A stretch of DNA of 64,000 nt from 66-474 sp964489055 (GCA_964489055.1 CAZAXF010000001.1:62001-126000); one strand, 5' to 3'; positions 24,007 through 33,812 are shown, counted from the stretch's first letter. Notes: generated from the sequence alone by a model not told the origin. Made by a program: numbers and translations.

Positions 24007-26316
24007 TCAGAAGGAAATGCGAGCGGCCACGCTGATGCTGCGCCCCGGCATGGTCAGGCGGTCGGCGGGAATGCCGCCGGTGCCGGCGTCGTTGATGCCG
24101 TTGCCGGTGAGAAAATTGCCCAGCGTCCCGCCGTTCAGGCTGCCCCAGTCCCAGTACTTGCGGTCGGTGAGGTTGCGGGCGCCGAAATACAGCACGACAT
24201 TGTCGGCGGGTTTCCAGTGCGTGTAAAAATCCAGCGTGCCGTAGCCGGGTGGGCGGAATGCATCCGGGTCGGACAGGCGGGTGTGGCGGCGCACGCCGGT
24301 GCCCACCAGTTGCATGCCCCAGCGGGTGCCCTCGTAGGCGATGCCGACGACGAGCCGGGCGGGGTCCACGCTGTTGAGCGGCGACCAGGAATCGGTACCC
24401 GGCGCGACCAGTTCGCCGCTGGCGAGCGCGGCGGTGGCGCGCAGCGACCAACCTTGCAGGGCCTCGCCGAACGCGCCGAGTTTCACCTGGCCGCTGGCCT
24501 CGATGCCCTTGATGACCGCGCGCGGTGCGTTGACGGCCTGGTAGAACGCGTTCAGGAACGCCCCGGGTGAAATCTGGTACGCCCAGGGCGGCACCTGCGA
24601 GGCCGGCAGCGCGTACCCGGTCCAGATGAAATCGCGGTAGCGGTTGTAGTACGCGGTGACGTCGAACCAGAATGCGTTGCCGTAGCCGCGCAGGCCGATT
24701 TCGAGGTTGCGGCTGGTCTCGGCGTCAAGCCCCGGGCTCGGCAGGAAGGCGATGTTGAGGCCGGGGAACGGCTGCTCGTTCCAGGCGCCGGACAGTTCGC
24801 TGTAGAGCGGCGGGCGGAAACCGTCGGCGTAATCGGCGTGGAGGCTCAGCACATCGTTGAAGCGCCAGATCATTCCCAGCTTCGGCGAGACGTGGTTCCT
24901 GGTGTAGTCACGCTGCAGGTACCCCCGGTTGAGCTGCTGGTAGAGCGCGTCGGCCTGCGGCCGGTACGCGTAGCGTTCCGCGCGCACGCCGGCGGTGATG
25001 GTCAGGCGGCCATCGACGAGGTCGATGCGGTCCTGCCCGAACAGCGCGAAGCGATCGGTGTGGCTCGGCGGAACCAGGTGCATCGGGTAGTTGCCCGGCA
25101 GGAATGCGTTCGAGCTGCCGATGGCTCCGGTCTGCTTGTCCACGCCGTAGCCGTCGGCGCGCGACTCGACGTGCGTGCGGGTGGCATCGATGCCGTAGCG
25201 GATGGTCTGCGTCACCGGGCCCGCGTCGCCCGCGTGTTTCGTCGCCAGCAGCCTGGCGCCGATCACCCGCTCGTTGACCGGCACCGTGTCGAAATACCGG
25301 GCCACTTCCGGGGTGTCGGTAGCGGTCCGGGTGCGCGTGAGGGTCTGCTGCCAGTAGGCGTGCCAGTCGAGGACATCCGCCAGTGCGGCGTCCAGCCGCG
25401 TCCATTGCTGGCCGACCATGGCGCTGGCCTGCGAATCGGTGTCGTGCGAACGGTAGTAGCGGGGCGTGACGCCGGTATGCGGGTCGGGAACCAGTTCGGA
25501 CAGGCCGTTGGTGCGGGTATCGCGGCGCGTGCCCCGGACACTCACGCGATCCTCGCGGCCGCTGTCGGCGTGGTGCACGTACCGGGCCAGCAGGCCATCG
25601 TTGCGGTAGTCCATCGGATCGGGCCGCGTGCGCTCCGCGCCGGTACCGCCGACGTTGCCCTTGTTTCCGGTTTCATGGCCGTCGCGGTGGTTGGCGCTGA
25701 GCAGGAAACCGTGACGCTGGTTGCCTGCGGCCAGCAGGGCGGTGGTGGCAAAACTGCGCGAGGCGCTGTCGTATTGTTCGCGCACGAATGCATGGACCGG
25801 TCGATCGGGCCCGAGGTAGTCCGACGGCGCGCGGGTGGTGATGATCACCGCGCCGCCCAGCGCGTCGGAAGGGTACAGCGGCGAAACCGGCCCGCGGATG
25901 ATCTCGACCTGCTTGATGGAATCCATGTCGATGAAATTCCTGCCGGCGCGGAACCCGCCGCCGGCAATGTCGGCGCCGAACGAGTCCGGCACCGGCAGTC
26001 CATCGATTTCCATGTACGTGCGGTTGCCCGAAAGACCGCGGATGTTGAAACTGTCCAGCCCGAAGCGCCCGGCCGTTCCGATGGCCGACACGCCCGGTTC
26101 GTAGCGCACCAGCTCGCGGATGTCGCTGACCAGTTGCCGGTCGATCTGGCGTCGATCGATGATCGAGGTGGTGCCCGGCTGGTCGAGTCCGATGGCCGGG
26201 CGGATGCCGGTGACGCGGATGGTCGGCAACTGGCTGATCGTGGCGGCGAGTGCCGACGGACTCGCCAGGGCGATGCACAGTGTCGTCAACACGGAAAGGC
26301 GGCGTTTTCGCGGCAT
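24007..26316 (-). CDS. TonB-dependent outer-membrane receptor 2, heme-receptor-like (769 aa)
   Basis: The protein begins MPRKRRLSVLTTLCIALASP, a signal peptide ending near ALA, followed by a TonB-box-like LPTIRVTGIRP. The plug shows DIRELVRYEPGVSAIGTAGR, FNIRGLSGNRTYMEIDGLPV and VEIIRGPVSPLYPSDALGGA, a pattern shared with hemoglobin/heme and lactoferrin-type receptors. The barrel closes with SISVAARISF. Length is normal for that group. The frame is open to 26424, but the ATG at 26316, with AGGACG upstream, starts the signal peptide. It is the first gene of the cluster, 33 bases before the chelatase-like gene, and a possible Fur-like site lies about 115 bases upstream. Heme or another metallo-tetrapyrrole is the favoured ligand by context. 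Confidence 0.9.
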   Translation of the reverse strand: MPRKRRLSVLTTLCIALASPSALAATISQLPTIRVTGIRPAIGLDQPGTTSIIDRRQIDRQLVSDIRELVRYEPGVSAIGTAGRFGLDSFNIRGLSGNRTYMEIDGLPVPDSFGADIAGGGFRAGRNFIDMDSIKQVEIIRGPVSPLYPSDALGGAVIITTRAPSDYLGPDRPVHAFVREQYDSASRSFATTALLAAGNQRHGFLLSANHRDGHETGNKGNVGGTGAERTRPDPMDYRNDGLLARYVHHADSGREDRVSVRGTRRDTRTNGLSELVPDPHTGVTPRYYRSHDTDSQASAMVGQQWTRLDAALADVLDWHAYWQQTLTRTRTATDTPEVARYFDTVPVNERVIGARLLATKHAGDAGPVTQTIRYGIDATRTHVESRADGYGVDKQTGAIGSSNAFLPGNYPMHLVPPSHTDRFALFGQDRIDLVDGRLTITAGVRAERYAYRPQADALYQQLNRGYLQRDYTRNHVSPKLGMIWRFNDVLSLHADYADGFRPPLYSELSGAWNEQPFPGLNIAFLPSPGLDAETSRNLEIGLRGYGNAFWFDVTAYYNRYRDFIWTGYALPASQVPPWAYQISPGAFLNAFYQAVNAPRAVIKGIEASGQVKLGAFGEALQGWSLRATAALASGELVAPGTDSWSPLNSVDPARLVVGIAYEGTRWGMQLVGTGVRRHTRLSDPDAFRPPGYGTLDFYTHWKPADNVVLYFGARNLTDRKYWDWGSLNGGTLGNFLTGNGINDAGTGGIPADRLTMPGRSISVAARISF

Positions 26317-26430
26317 GAATCGTCCTGTTTCAGCGCAGGTCGTCAGGCAGGACGAAGCGGGCGCTCTGGATTGCGGTGCAGGGGCGGAATGGGGTCGGTG
26401 CGGGATGCAACGAATACGTGACACGAATCA

Positions 26431-26452
26431 GAATGCGAATGTATCTCATTTA
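26431..26452 (-). promoter_or_regulatory. Possible Fur-like operator upstream of receptor 2
   Basis: On the minus strand the site reads AAATGAGATACATTCGCATT. It resembles a degenerate Fur box (alternating AAT, GAT and CATT elements) in an AT-rich island that is rare in this DNA. It lies about 115 bases before the receptor start. Matching is by eye and imperfect, so iron control is only a suggestion. Confidence 0.3.
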
Positions 26453-26489
26453 CACACGATGAATCAAGAACCCGCAACCTTCGTCATGG

Positions 26490-26615
26490 CGCGGCGGGCA
26501 GTGCCCGCCCTGCGCCAGCAAATACGGAGCGGTAGGACGGACACCGTCCGCCAAGCCATCCGCGGCGGGCAGTGCCCGCCCTGCGCCAGGGGAGTAGGGC
26601 GGACACCGTCCGCCG
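26490..26615. repeat. Two tandem copies of paired GC-rich palindromes
   Basis: Each unit of about 70 bases holds the palindrome GGCGGGCAGTGCCCGCC followed by CTGCGCCAG and a second palindrome (GGCGGACACCGTCCGCC, or GACGGACACCGTCCGCC in the first copy). The pair lies in the 338-base gap between the receptor 2 start and the stop of tilS, and could act as a transcription terminator for tilS. The rest of that gap (26317-26489 and 26616-26654) shows nothing beyond the candidate Fur-like site. Confidence 0.75.
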
Positions 26616-26654
26616 GCTGTTCGCTGGCTCACGCGAACGGGATGGCCGAGGTGT

Positions 26655-27980
26655 TCAGCGCGGGGACAAGCGTGGCCGCTGCCAGCGTGGTCGTGCGCCC
26701 CACGACGCGAAGCGGTCCTTGCCGCGCTTGCTGGCCCAGAGGTCCGCAACGGCGATCAGTTCGTCGCCCTCGAAGATCAGCGGGCAGCGCGTACGCAGCC
26801 ACGGGGGAATCCGCGCCTGCTGGAACAGGTCGCGCAGTTCGCGGGTGTGCGGATCGCCGGCGGGCTTGATGCGTTCGCCGCCGCGGCGCAGGCGGACGGT
26901 CAGCGGCGGGTCGAACAGCGGGTCACCGGGCGCCGGGCCATCCGGCGCTTCCACGGTCAGCGTGCCGCAGCTTTCGGGCAGGGCCAGCGGCGTGCCGTCC
27001 CATTGCGACTCCCATCCGGTGGGCGGGGCTGGAAGCGGCGCCATCGCATGCAGCCGGTCGTCCCAGATGCGCACTTCGGCACCATGCCACGCGATGCAGG
27101 GCATGGCGTCTTCGGCGGCGCGGGCATTCTGGCGTTCCAGTTCGCGCCGCGCCGCGTCGCCGGGAACCGGCAGGCCGCGTTCGCGCAGCCAGGTGTCCAG
27201 CACCGGTGCGCGCAGTGCCGCGGGCAGGGCGCGCCATCCGTCGGCATCCAGCGAGCCATCCTCGCGGTGCAGCAGGGCCAGCGCGTCTTCAGCGTCACGG
27301 GCCAGGTATTCACTGGCGGTGCGGCAAAGGCGCGCCGAATGCAGGATGGCGGCAGGCGCCTGCGGCCAGTGGCGCGCGATCAACGGCAGCACTTCGCGGC
27401 GCAGCACGTTGCGCACGAATTTCGGATCCCTGTTCGCGGGATCTTGCAGCGCCGTCAGCGCGTTTGCAATCAGATAGTTGCGAAGGGTTTCGCGAGACGT
27501 TTCCAGGAGCGGGCGCCACAGCACTCCACGCGCGAACCGGCGTTGCGGGCGCATCCCGCCGAGGCCTTCCGGGCCGGCGCCGCGCAGCAGCTTCAGCAGT
27601 ACGGTTTCGACCTGGTCGTCGCGCTGGTGGGCCAGCGCCAGCCATTCGCCGTCATGCAGGTGTTCGGCAAAAGCCGCGTAGCGCGCCCGCCGCGCGGCCG
27701 CCTCGGTGCCTTCCCCGCGCGTACCGTCGACGGTGACCTGCCGCACTTCCAGTGGTACCGCGATGGATTCGCAAAAGGCCGTGCAATGCGCGGCCCATGC
27801 AGGACTGTCCGGGTGCAGGCCGTGGTCGACGTGCAAGGCGCGCAGGTTGCGTTCGCGGGCTTCAGGCAGTTGCGCCAGGCCGTGCAGCAGGGCGGTGGAA
27901 TCGGTGCCGCCGCTGAAGGCGACGCACAGCGCCGGCGGCGAGTCCGCAACAAGCTGTCGGCGCAGTCGGTCCAGCCACAC
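26655..27980 (-). CDS. tilS: tRNA(Ile)-lysidine synthase (441 aa)
   Basis: TilS attaches lysine to C34 of the tRNA-Ile with CAU anticodon, using ATP, so that it reads AUA as isoleucine. The PP-loop motif is VAFSGGTDSTALLHGLAQ near the N-terminus, and the downstream core LALAHQRDDQVETVLLKLLR and DPANRDPKFVRNVLRREVLP are diagnostic. The C-terminal substrate-binding domain is present (HTRELRDLFQQARIPPWLRT). Length is normal. The GTG at 27980 lies 6 bases after the stop of the NYN-domain gene and without a strong ribosome site, so translation may be coupled. Its position next to accA and dnaE agrees with related genomes. Confidence 0.93.
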   Translation of the reverse strand: MWLDRLRRQLVADSPPALCVAFSGGTDSTALLHGLAQLPEARERNLRALHVDHGLHPDSPAWAAHCTAFCESIAVPLEVRQVTVDGTRGEGTEAAARRARYAAFAEHLHDGEWLALAHQRDDQVETVLLKLLRGAGPEGLGGMRPQRRFARGVLWRPLLETSRETLRNYLIANALTALQDPANRDPKFVRNVLRREVLPLIARHWPQAPAAILHSARLCRTASEYLARDAEDALALLHREDGSLDADGWRALPAALRAPVLDTWLRERGLPVPGDAARRELERQNARAAEDAMPCIAWHGAEVRIWDDRLHAMAPLPAPPTGWESQWDGTPLALPESCGTLTVEAPDGPAPGDPLFDPPLTVRLRRGGERIKPAGDPHTRELRDLFQQARIPPWLRTRCPLIFEGDELIAVADLWASKRGKDRFASWGARPRWQRPRLSPR

Positions 27981-27986
27981 GGCGGC

Positions 27987-28736
27987 TCACCGTTTGGTGG
28001 ACTTGCCGCGGTTGCGGACGTGGATGGTCTTGGGCCGGCCCTCGCCCGCGCTGCGCCGTTCCATGTCGAACAACGTGGTCGCGGCGACCAGGTCGCTCAG
28101 CTTGCCGTAGCCGTAGCTGCGCGCGTCGAAGTCGGGGCGCTGCTTGCTGATGATCGATCCGACCGGGCCCAGCGCGGCCCAGCCATCGTCGTCGGAGGCG
28201 GCCTCGACCGCGTTGCGCAGAAGGTTGACCAGTCCCGAATCCTGCTTCAGTTGCGCGGCGCTGCGCGGCTTTTGCGGCGTTGCCTCGTCCGGCTTGCCGG
28301 CGAGGTTCTCGACGTAAATGAACTTGTCGCAGGCGGCGACGAAGGGTTCGGGCGTCTTGCGCTCGCCGAAGCCGTACACGATCAGGCCCGACTCGCGGAT
28401 GCGCCCGGCCAGGCGCGTGAAGTCGCTGTCGCTGGAGACGATGCAGAATCCGTCGAGGCGATTGGAATAAAGAAGATCCATCGCGTCGATGATCAGCGCC
28501 GAATCGGTGGCGTTCTTGCCGCGCGTGTAGCCGAACTGCTGCATCGGCTGGATCGACTGCTTGAGCAGTTCGTCCTTCCAGCTTTTCAGGTGGTTGTCGG
28601 TCCAGTCGCCGTAGGCGCGCTTGACGTGCGCGGTGCCGTACTTGGCGATTTCCGCCAGCAGCGCCTCCATCAGCGAAGGTTGCGCATTGTCGGCGTCGAT
28701 CAGCACCGCCAGCTTGGCGGCCGAGTCGTTGGCCAT
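27987..28736 (-). CDS. NYN-domain / LOTUS-domain RNA-binding nuclease-like protein (249 aa)
   Basis: The N-terminal 150 residues form a PIN-like NYN domain with acidic residues at expected catalytic places: LAVLIDADNAQP, NATDSALIIDAMDLLY and FCIVSSDSDFTRLAGRIRES. A linker follows, and the C-terminal part (WAALGPVGSIISKQRPDFDA, RSYGYGKLSDLVAATTLFDM) matches the OST-HTH/LOTUS winged helix that binds RNA, and in other systems G-rich or quadruplex RNA. The family is usually annotated only as NYN domain protein. The ATG at 28736 begins the domain; the open frame upstream (to 28880) translates a palindromic repeat. It lies 6 bases before tilS, so co-transcription is likely. Confidence 0.88.
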   Translation of the reverse strand: MANDSAAKLAVLIDADNAQPSLMEALLAEIAKYGTAHVKRAYGDWTDNHLKSWKDELLKQSIQPMQQFGYTRGKNATDSALIIDAMDLLYSNRLDGFCIVSSDSDFTRLAGRIRESGLIVYGFGERKTPEPFVAACDKFIYVENLAGKPDEATPQKPRSAAQLKQDSGLVNLLRNAVEAASDDDGWAALGPVGSIISKQRPDFDARSYGYGKLSDLVAATTLFDMERRSAGEGRPKTIHVRNRGKSTKR

Positions 28737-28820
28737 CCCCGGGCTCCGTGGCGTCGAAGCGTCGATGGTAACGCGTTGGCCGTCCGTATGAGGGCGTGCC
28801 ACCGGAGGACGGCACGGCCG

Positions 28821-28886
28821 CAGCGTGCGCTTCGCGCACGATGGGTCTGCCGAGTGTGTGCGTTCGTGCGCGGAGCGCACGCTACC
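28821..28886. repeat. Interspersed palindromic repeat, family C (copy 1)
   Basis: Two arms, CAGCGTGCGCTTCGCGCACG and CGTTCGTGCGCGGAGCGCAC followed by GCTACC, are inverted with respect to each other. Related copies are at 36211-36275, 46508-46570 and 58055-58112. It lies just upstream of the NYN-domain gene, and the frames it opens are not genes. Confidence 0.75.
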
Positions 28887-28915
28887 GCTCGCGCGGGAAG
28901 GGGGTGTACGCTTTT

Positions 28916-28967
28916 CCCGAGTCCCGAGTCCCGAGTCCCGAGTCCCGAGTCCCGAGTCCCCGATCCC
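28916..28967. repeat. Heptamer tandem repeat (CCCGAGT, about 7 copies)
   Basis: The 7-base unit CCCGAGT is repeated without interruption and then degenerates to CCCCGATCCC. The same heptamer, or its complement, recurs at 36098-36128 and 36306-36338, with relatives (CGGGAAT) at 49901-49962. All are close to gene ends. It lies directly after the accA stop. Confidence 0.85.
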
Positions 28968-28971
28968 GCAG

Positions 28972-29928
<957 letters not shown>

Positions 29929-30011
29929 TCCCTGCACGCGTGGCGGGCGGAACCGGAATTATAGCGGGCGGGGTGGGTGGAGACGGAAGCGGGGTTTCCG
30001 CGCCCGGGGCA

Positions 30012-30185
30012 TCCCCCGACGCTGGCGCGTCGACCCCCTTCGTTCCGAAGGGGGTGGCATCCCCCCGACGCTGGCGCGTCGATCCCCTTCGTTCCGAAGG
30101 GGGTGGCATCCGTCCGACGCTGGCGCGTCGACCGCTTCGTTCCGAAGGGGGTGTTTTGCCTCCCCCTTCGCTTGCGAAGGGGGAA
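30012..30185. repeat. Three tandem copies of a 49-50 base unit plus a hairpin
   Basis: Units begin at 30016, 30065 and 30115, each starting CCGACGCTGGCGCGTCGA and continuing with a hairpin of the type CCCCTTCGTTCCGAAGGGGG. A further hairpin, CCCCCTTCGCTTGCGAAGGG, closes the array. Each unit contains two small palindromes (GACGCTGGCGCGTC and CTTCGTTCCGAAG). The array sits between dnaE and accA and probably serves, or served, as a strong terminator or RNA processing site. Confidence 0.85.
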
Positions 30186-30215
30186 TGAGGGGGATGGCTC
30201 TTGATTCTGGTGTCG

Positions 30216-33200
30216 TCACTCGCTGGCGGGACGGACAAGCGAGGGTTGCACCGATTGCACGCCCGGTACTTCGGCAAGCGAACGCAGCAGGTCGGTACTG
30301 ACCTTGACGCGCCAGTCGTCGCCAAGGCGCAGGTCGGCGCTGCCGGCGGTGTTGCGATAGCCGGTCAGCAGCAGCGGGGTGCGTCCGCCGCAGTGGCCGG
30401 CCAGCGCGCGTTTGAAGGTGGCGACGAAACCGGCGTCGATGCCGTTCACGCTGACCCGCAGGACGCGGGTGCCGGCTTCGCAGGCTTCATCCAGCGTCCA
30501 GGCGTGGCGCGCGCGGATGGCCAGCTCGCCGCTGAAGTCGTCCAGGGCCAGCCCGCCCTCGATCACGAGCATGGCGTCGGGCTGCAGCAGCGCGCCGTAT
30601 TGCTGCATGGCTTCGCGGAAGAAGTTGACCTCGATCGCGCCGCTCCAGTCCTCGATGCGCACCGCCGCGCCGGTGTCGCCGCGCCGGCGCATCTTCACGA
30701 TCATGCCGGCAACCGCCCAGGGCGTTTCCGGTGGCCGCCGCCAGCGGTTGTCGTCGTCGTCGTCGCCGCGTGGCGGTGGCGGTTCGTAGTGTTCGGCGAT
30801 TTCGCCGATGGGGCAGGTCGCAAGTTGCGCCAGGACGTCGCGCCAGGAGTCGGTGGGGTGGCCGGACAGGTAGTGTCCCAGCGTGGCGCGTTCGCCCGCG
30901 AGCTTGCGTTCCAGCGTCCACGGCGGCTGCGCAGGCGTTGCCAGCGACACGCTGGCGACCGGTGCCAGCGCGGCGCCGAACATGTCGTTCTGCCCGGCTT
31001 CGCGGTCGCGCAGGGTCTGTTCGGCGGCCCTGACGGCCTCCGGGAGCTGCGCGGCCAGGGTGGCACGGTTCGGACCCAGCGAGTCCATGGCGCCGGACTG
31101 GATCAATGCCTCGAAAACGCGCTTGTTCAACTTGCCCGAGTCCATCCGCGCGCAGAAATCGGCGAGGTCGCGGAACGGCTCGCCGGCGTCGCGCGCGGCG
31201 ACGATGGCCTCGCACACCGCGCGGCCCACGCCCTTGATGGCGCCGAGGCCGTAGCGGATGGCGTCGTGGCCCTCGGGACCGCCGGCGGGAATCGCGACGA
31301 AGTGGTAATCGGACGCGTTGACGTCCGGCGGCAGCACGGGAAGGCCCATGCCGCGCGCGTCGTCGATGAACTGCACCAGCTTGTCGGTGGCGTCCATGTC
31401 CGAGGACATCGTCGCGGCCATGAACTCGGCCGGGTAGTGCACCTTCAGCCAAGCCGTCTGGTAGGCGACCAGCGAATAGGCCGCGGCGTGCGACTTGTTG
31501 AAGCCGTAGCCCGCGAACTTCTCCATCTGGTCGAAGATCTGGTCGGCCTTCTTCTCCGGCACGCCGTTTTGCATCGCGCCGTCGCGGAAGATGGTGCGGT
31601 GCTTTGCCATCTCGGCCGGCACCTTCTTGCCCATCGCGCGGCGCAGCAGGTCGGCGGCGCCCAGCGAATAGCCGCCGACGATCTGCGCCATCTGCATCAC
31701 CTGCTCCTGGTAGACCATGATGCCGTAGGTCTCTTTCAGAACCGGCTCGACGCGCGGGTCGGGATACTCCACTTCCTCCTGGCCGTGTTTGCGGCGGATG
31801 AAGCTGGGGATCAGGTCCATCGGGCCGGGGCGATACAGCGAGACCAGCGCGATGATGTCTTCGAAACGGTCCGGCCTGGCGTCCTTGATCATGCGCTGCA
31901 TGCCGCCGGATTCGAGCTGGAACACGGCCACGGTCCTGGCCTGTTTCAGCAGGTCGTACACCTTGCGGTCGTCGAGCGGGATCCTGGCGATGTCCAGCGC
32001 CTGTTCGCCGGTTTCGGCGCGGCGCGCGTTGATGGCCTTGACCGCCCAGTCGATGATGGTCAGCGTGCGCAGGCCGAGGAAGTCGAACTTGACCAGGCCG
32101 ACAGTCTCGACGTCGTTCTTGTCGAACTGGGTGACCACGCCTTCGCCGCCCGGCTCGCAGTACAGCGGCGAGAAGTCGGTCAGCGGCGAGGGCGCGATGA
32201 CCACGCCGCCGGCGTGCTTGCCGGCGTTGCGGGTGATGCCTTCCAGCTTCAGCGCCAGGTCGATCAGCGGACGCGCTTCGTCGTCCGTGTCGTAGAGCTC
32301 GCAGAACTCCTTGACGATGCGCTCCTTGTCCTCCTGCGATTTCTTCGAGCGGCCCAGCGCATCGGCCAGGGTGAGGTCGAGCGGGCGCGCCGGGATCAGC
32401 TTGGCGATGCGGTCGACCTGGCCGTAGGGCATGCCCAGCACGCGGCCGCAATCGCGCAGCACGGCCTTGGCCGCCATCGAGCCGTAGGTGATGATCTGGC
32501 TGACCTGGTCGCGGCCGTACTTGTCGGCGACGTAGGCGATCACCTCATCGCGGCGTTCCATGCAAAAGTCCACGTCGAAGTCGGGCATGGACACGCGTTC
32601 GGGGTTGAGGAAACGCTCGAACAGCAATCCGAAACGCAGCGGATCGAGGTCGGTGATCTTCAGGCTCCAGGCCACCACCGAGCCCGCGCCCGAGCCGCGC
32701 CCCGGCCCGACCGGAATGTCCCTGGCCTTGGCCCAGCGGATGAAGTCCGAGACGATCAGGAAGTAACCGGCGAAACCCATCTTGCCGATCACGTCCAGCT
32801 CGCGTTCCAGGCGTGATTCGTAGTCCTCGCGGGTGTGGCCCTCGGCGATGCCCATTTCGGCCAGGCGCTGCTCCAGCCCTTCGCGCGCCTGTCCCTCGAT
32901 CCACGATTCCAGCGTGTGCTTTTCCGGGACCGGGAACGCGGGCAGGAAGTACTCGCCGAAGGACAGTTCCAGGTTGCAGCGCCGGGCGAGTTCGACCGTG
33001 TTTTCCAGCACCTCGGGCAGGTCGGAAAACCTTTCGGCCATCGCGTCGGCCGGTTTCAGCCACTGCTCGGGCGAATACGCATGCGGGCGGCGCGCGTCGT
33101 CGAGCTGGTAGCCCTGCTGGATGCACACGCGCGCTTCGTGCGCCTCGAAATCGTCGGCATCGAGAAAGCGCACGTCGTTGCTGGCGATGACGGGCAGGTC

Positions 33201-33812
33201 GAGGTCCGCGGCCAGTGCCAGCGCGGCGGCGTTGAAAGCATCCTCGCCCTCGCGACCCGTGCGGGTCAGCTCCAGGTACAACGCTTCATCGAAGTGGCGG
33301 CGCAGGTGGTCCAGGCTGGCGCGGGCGTCGCGTTCGCGGCCGGCCAGTGCCAGGCGCCCGCAGGCACCGTCGCGGCCGACGATCGCGAACAGGCCGCCGG
33401 CTGCGCCATCCAGCCACTCGACCTGAAGTTGCGCGTGGCCGGCGTGCTGGCCTTCGAGCCAGCCGCGCGAGATCAGGCGCGTCAAGTTCAGGTAACCGGC
33501 GCGGTCGCGGCACAACAACGTCAGGCGGTCGGGCCGGGTGGCATCTTCGGGATTGGCGATCCACAGGTCGCAGCCGACGATCGGCTTGACGCCGGCTTGT
33601 TCGGCGGCGCGGTAGAACTTGATCTGCGCAAACAGGTTGGAATCATCGGTCAGCGCCAATGCCGGCAGGCCCAGCTCCACCGCGCGGCTTACCAGGTTTG
33701 CGTGTCTGGCCTTGGCCGGATCGCCCTGCTGGGGCTTCTCCGGGATGCGGATGGTCGAGTCGCGCAGCGAGTATTCGCTGTGCACGCGCAGGTGAATGAA
33801 GTCGATCGGCAT
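30216..33812 (-). CDS. dnaE: DNA polymerase III alpha subunit (1198 aa)
   Basis: The replicative polymerase. The PHP domain opens with FIHLRVHSEYSLRDSTIRIP. The palm has PDFDVDFCMERRDEVIAYVA, with catalytic Asp residues, and VKFDFLGLRTLTIIDWAVKA, the third. A beta-clamp binding motif is seen in AGQNDMFGAAL, and the OB fold in VAGMIVKMRRRGDTGAAVRI. Length is slightly above the E. coli protein (1160). The ATG at 33812 is the canonical start; the frame upstream is open but comes from repeat DNA. It is the core replication gene of the lpx-dnaE run and lies upstream of accA. No unusual substitution was noticed. Confidence 0.96.
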   Translation of the reverse strand: MPIDFIHLRVHSEYSLRDSTIRIPEKPQQGDPAKARHANLVSRAVELGLPALALTDDSNLFAQIKFYRAAEQAGVKPIVGCDLWIANPEDATRPDRLTLLCRDRAGYLNLTRLISRGWLEGQHAGHAQLQVEWLDGAAGGLFAIVGRDGACGRLALAGRERDARASLDHLRRHFDEALYLELTRTGREGEDAFNAAALALAADLDLPVIASNDVRFLDADDFEAHEARVCIQQGYQLDDARRPHAYSPEQWLKPADAMAERFSDLPEVLENTVELARRCNLELSFGEYFLPAFPVPEKHTLESWIEGQAREGLEQRLAEMGIAEGHTREDYESRLERELDVIGKMGFAGYFLIVSDFIRWAKARDIPVGPGRGSGAGSVVAWSLKITDLDPLRFGLLFERFLNPERVSMPDFDVDFCMERRDEVIAYVADKYGRDQVSQIITYGSMAAKAVLRDCGRVLGMPYGQVDRIAKLIPARPLDLTLADALGRSKKSQEDKERIVKEFCELYDTDDEARPLIDLALKLEGITRNAGKHAGGVVIAPSPLTDFSPLYCEPGGEGVVTQFDKNDVETVGLVKFDFLGLRTLTIIDWAVKAINARRAETGEQALDIARIPLDDRKVYDLLKQARTVAVFQLESGGMQRMIKDARPDRFEDIIALVSLYRPGPMDLIPSFIRRKHGQEEVEYPDPRVEPVLKETYGIMVYQEQVMQMAQIVGGYSLGAADLLRRAMGKKVPAEMAKHRTIFRDGAMQNGVPEKKADQIFDQMEKFAGYGFNKSHAAAYSLVAYQTAWLKVHYPAEFMAATMSSDMDATDKLVQFIDDARGMGLPVLPPDVNASDYHFVAIPAGGPEGHDAIRYGLGAIKGVGRAVCEAIVAARDAGEPFRDLADFCARMDSGKLNKRVFEALIQSGAMDSLGPNRATLAAQLPEAVRAAEQTLRDREAGQNDMFGAALAPVASVSLATPAQPPWTLERKLAGERATLGHYLSGHPTDSWRDVLAQLATCPIGEIAEHYEPPPPRGDDDDDNRWRRPPETPWAVAGMIVKMRRRGDTGAAVRIEDWSGAIEVNFFREAMQQYGALLQPDAMLVIEGGLALDDFSGELAIRARHAWTLDEACEAGTRVLRVSVNGIDAGFVATFKRALAGHCGGRTPLLLTGYRNTAGSADLRLGDDWRVKVSTDLLRSLAEVPGVQSVQPSLVRPASE

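Noticed and set aside
22105..24570. Plus-strand open frame of 821 codons
   Set aside because: It is the antisense of the chelatase-like, DUF2946 and receptor genes. Its translation is His/Arg/Gly rich with no domain; the minus-strand proteins have clear motifs and ribosome sites.
30012..30185. Possible CRISPR array (regular repeats of about 50 bases)
   Set aside because: The units are adjacent and nearly identical throughout with no unique spacers, and no cas gene is near; this is a tandem repeat.
30201..32816. Plus-strand open frame of 871 codons over dnaE
   Set aside because: Antisense shadow of dnaE, produced by G/C-rich third positions; no motif, no ribosome site.
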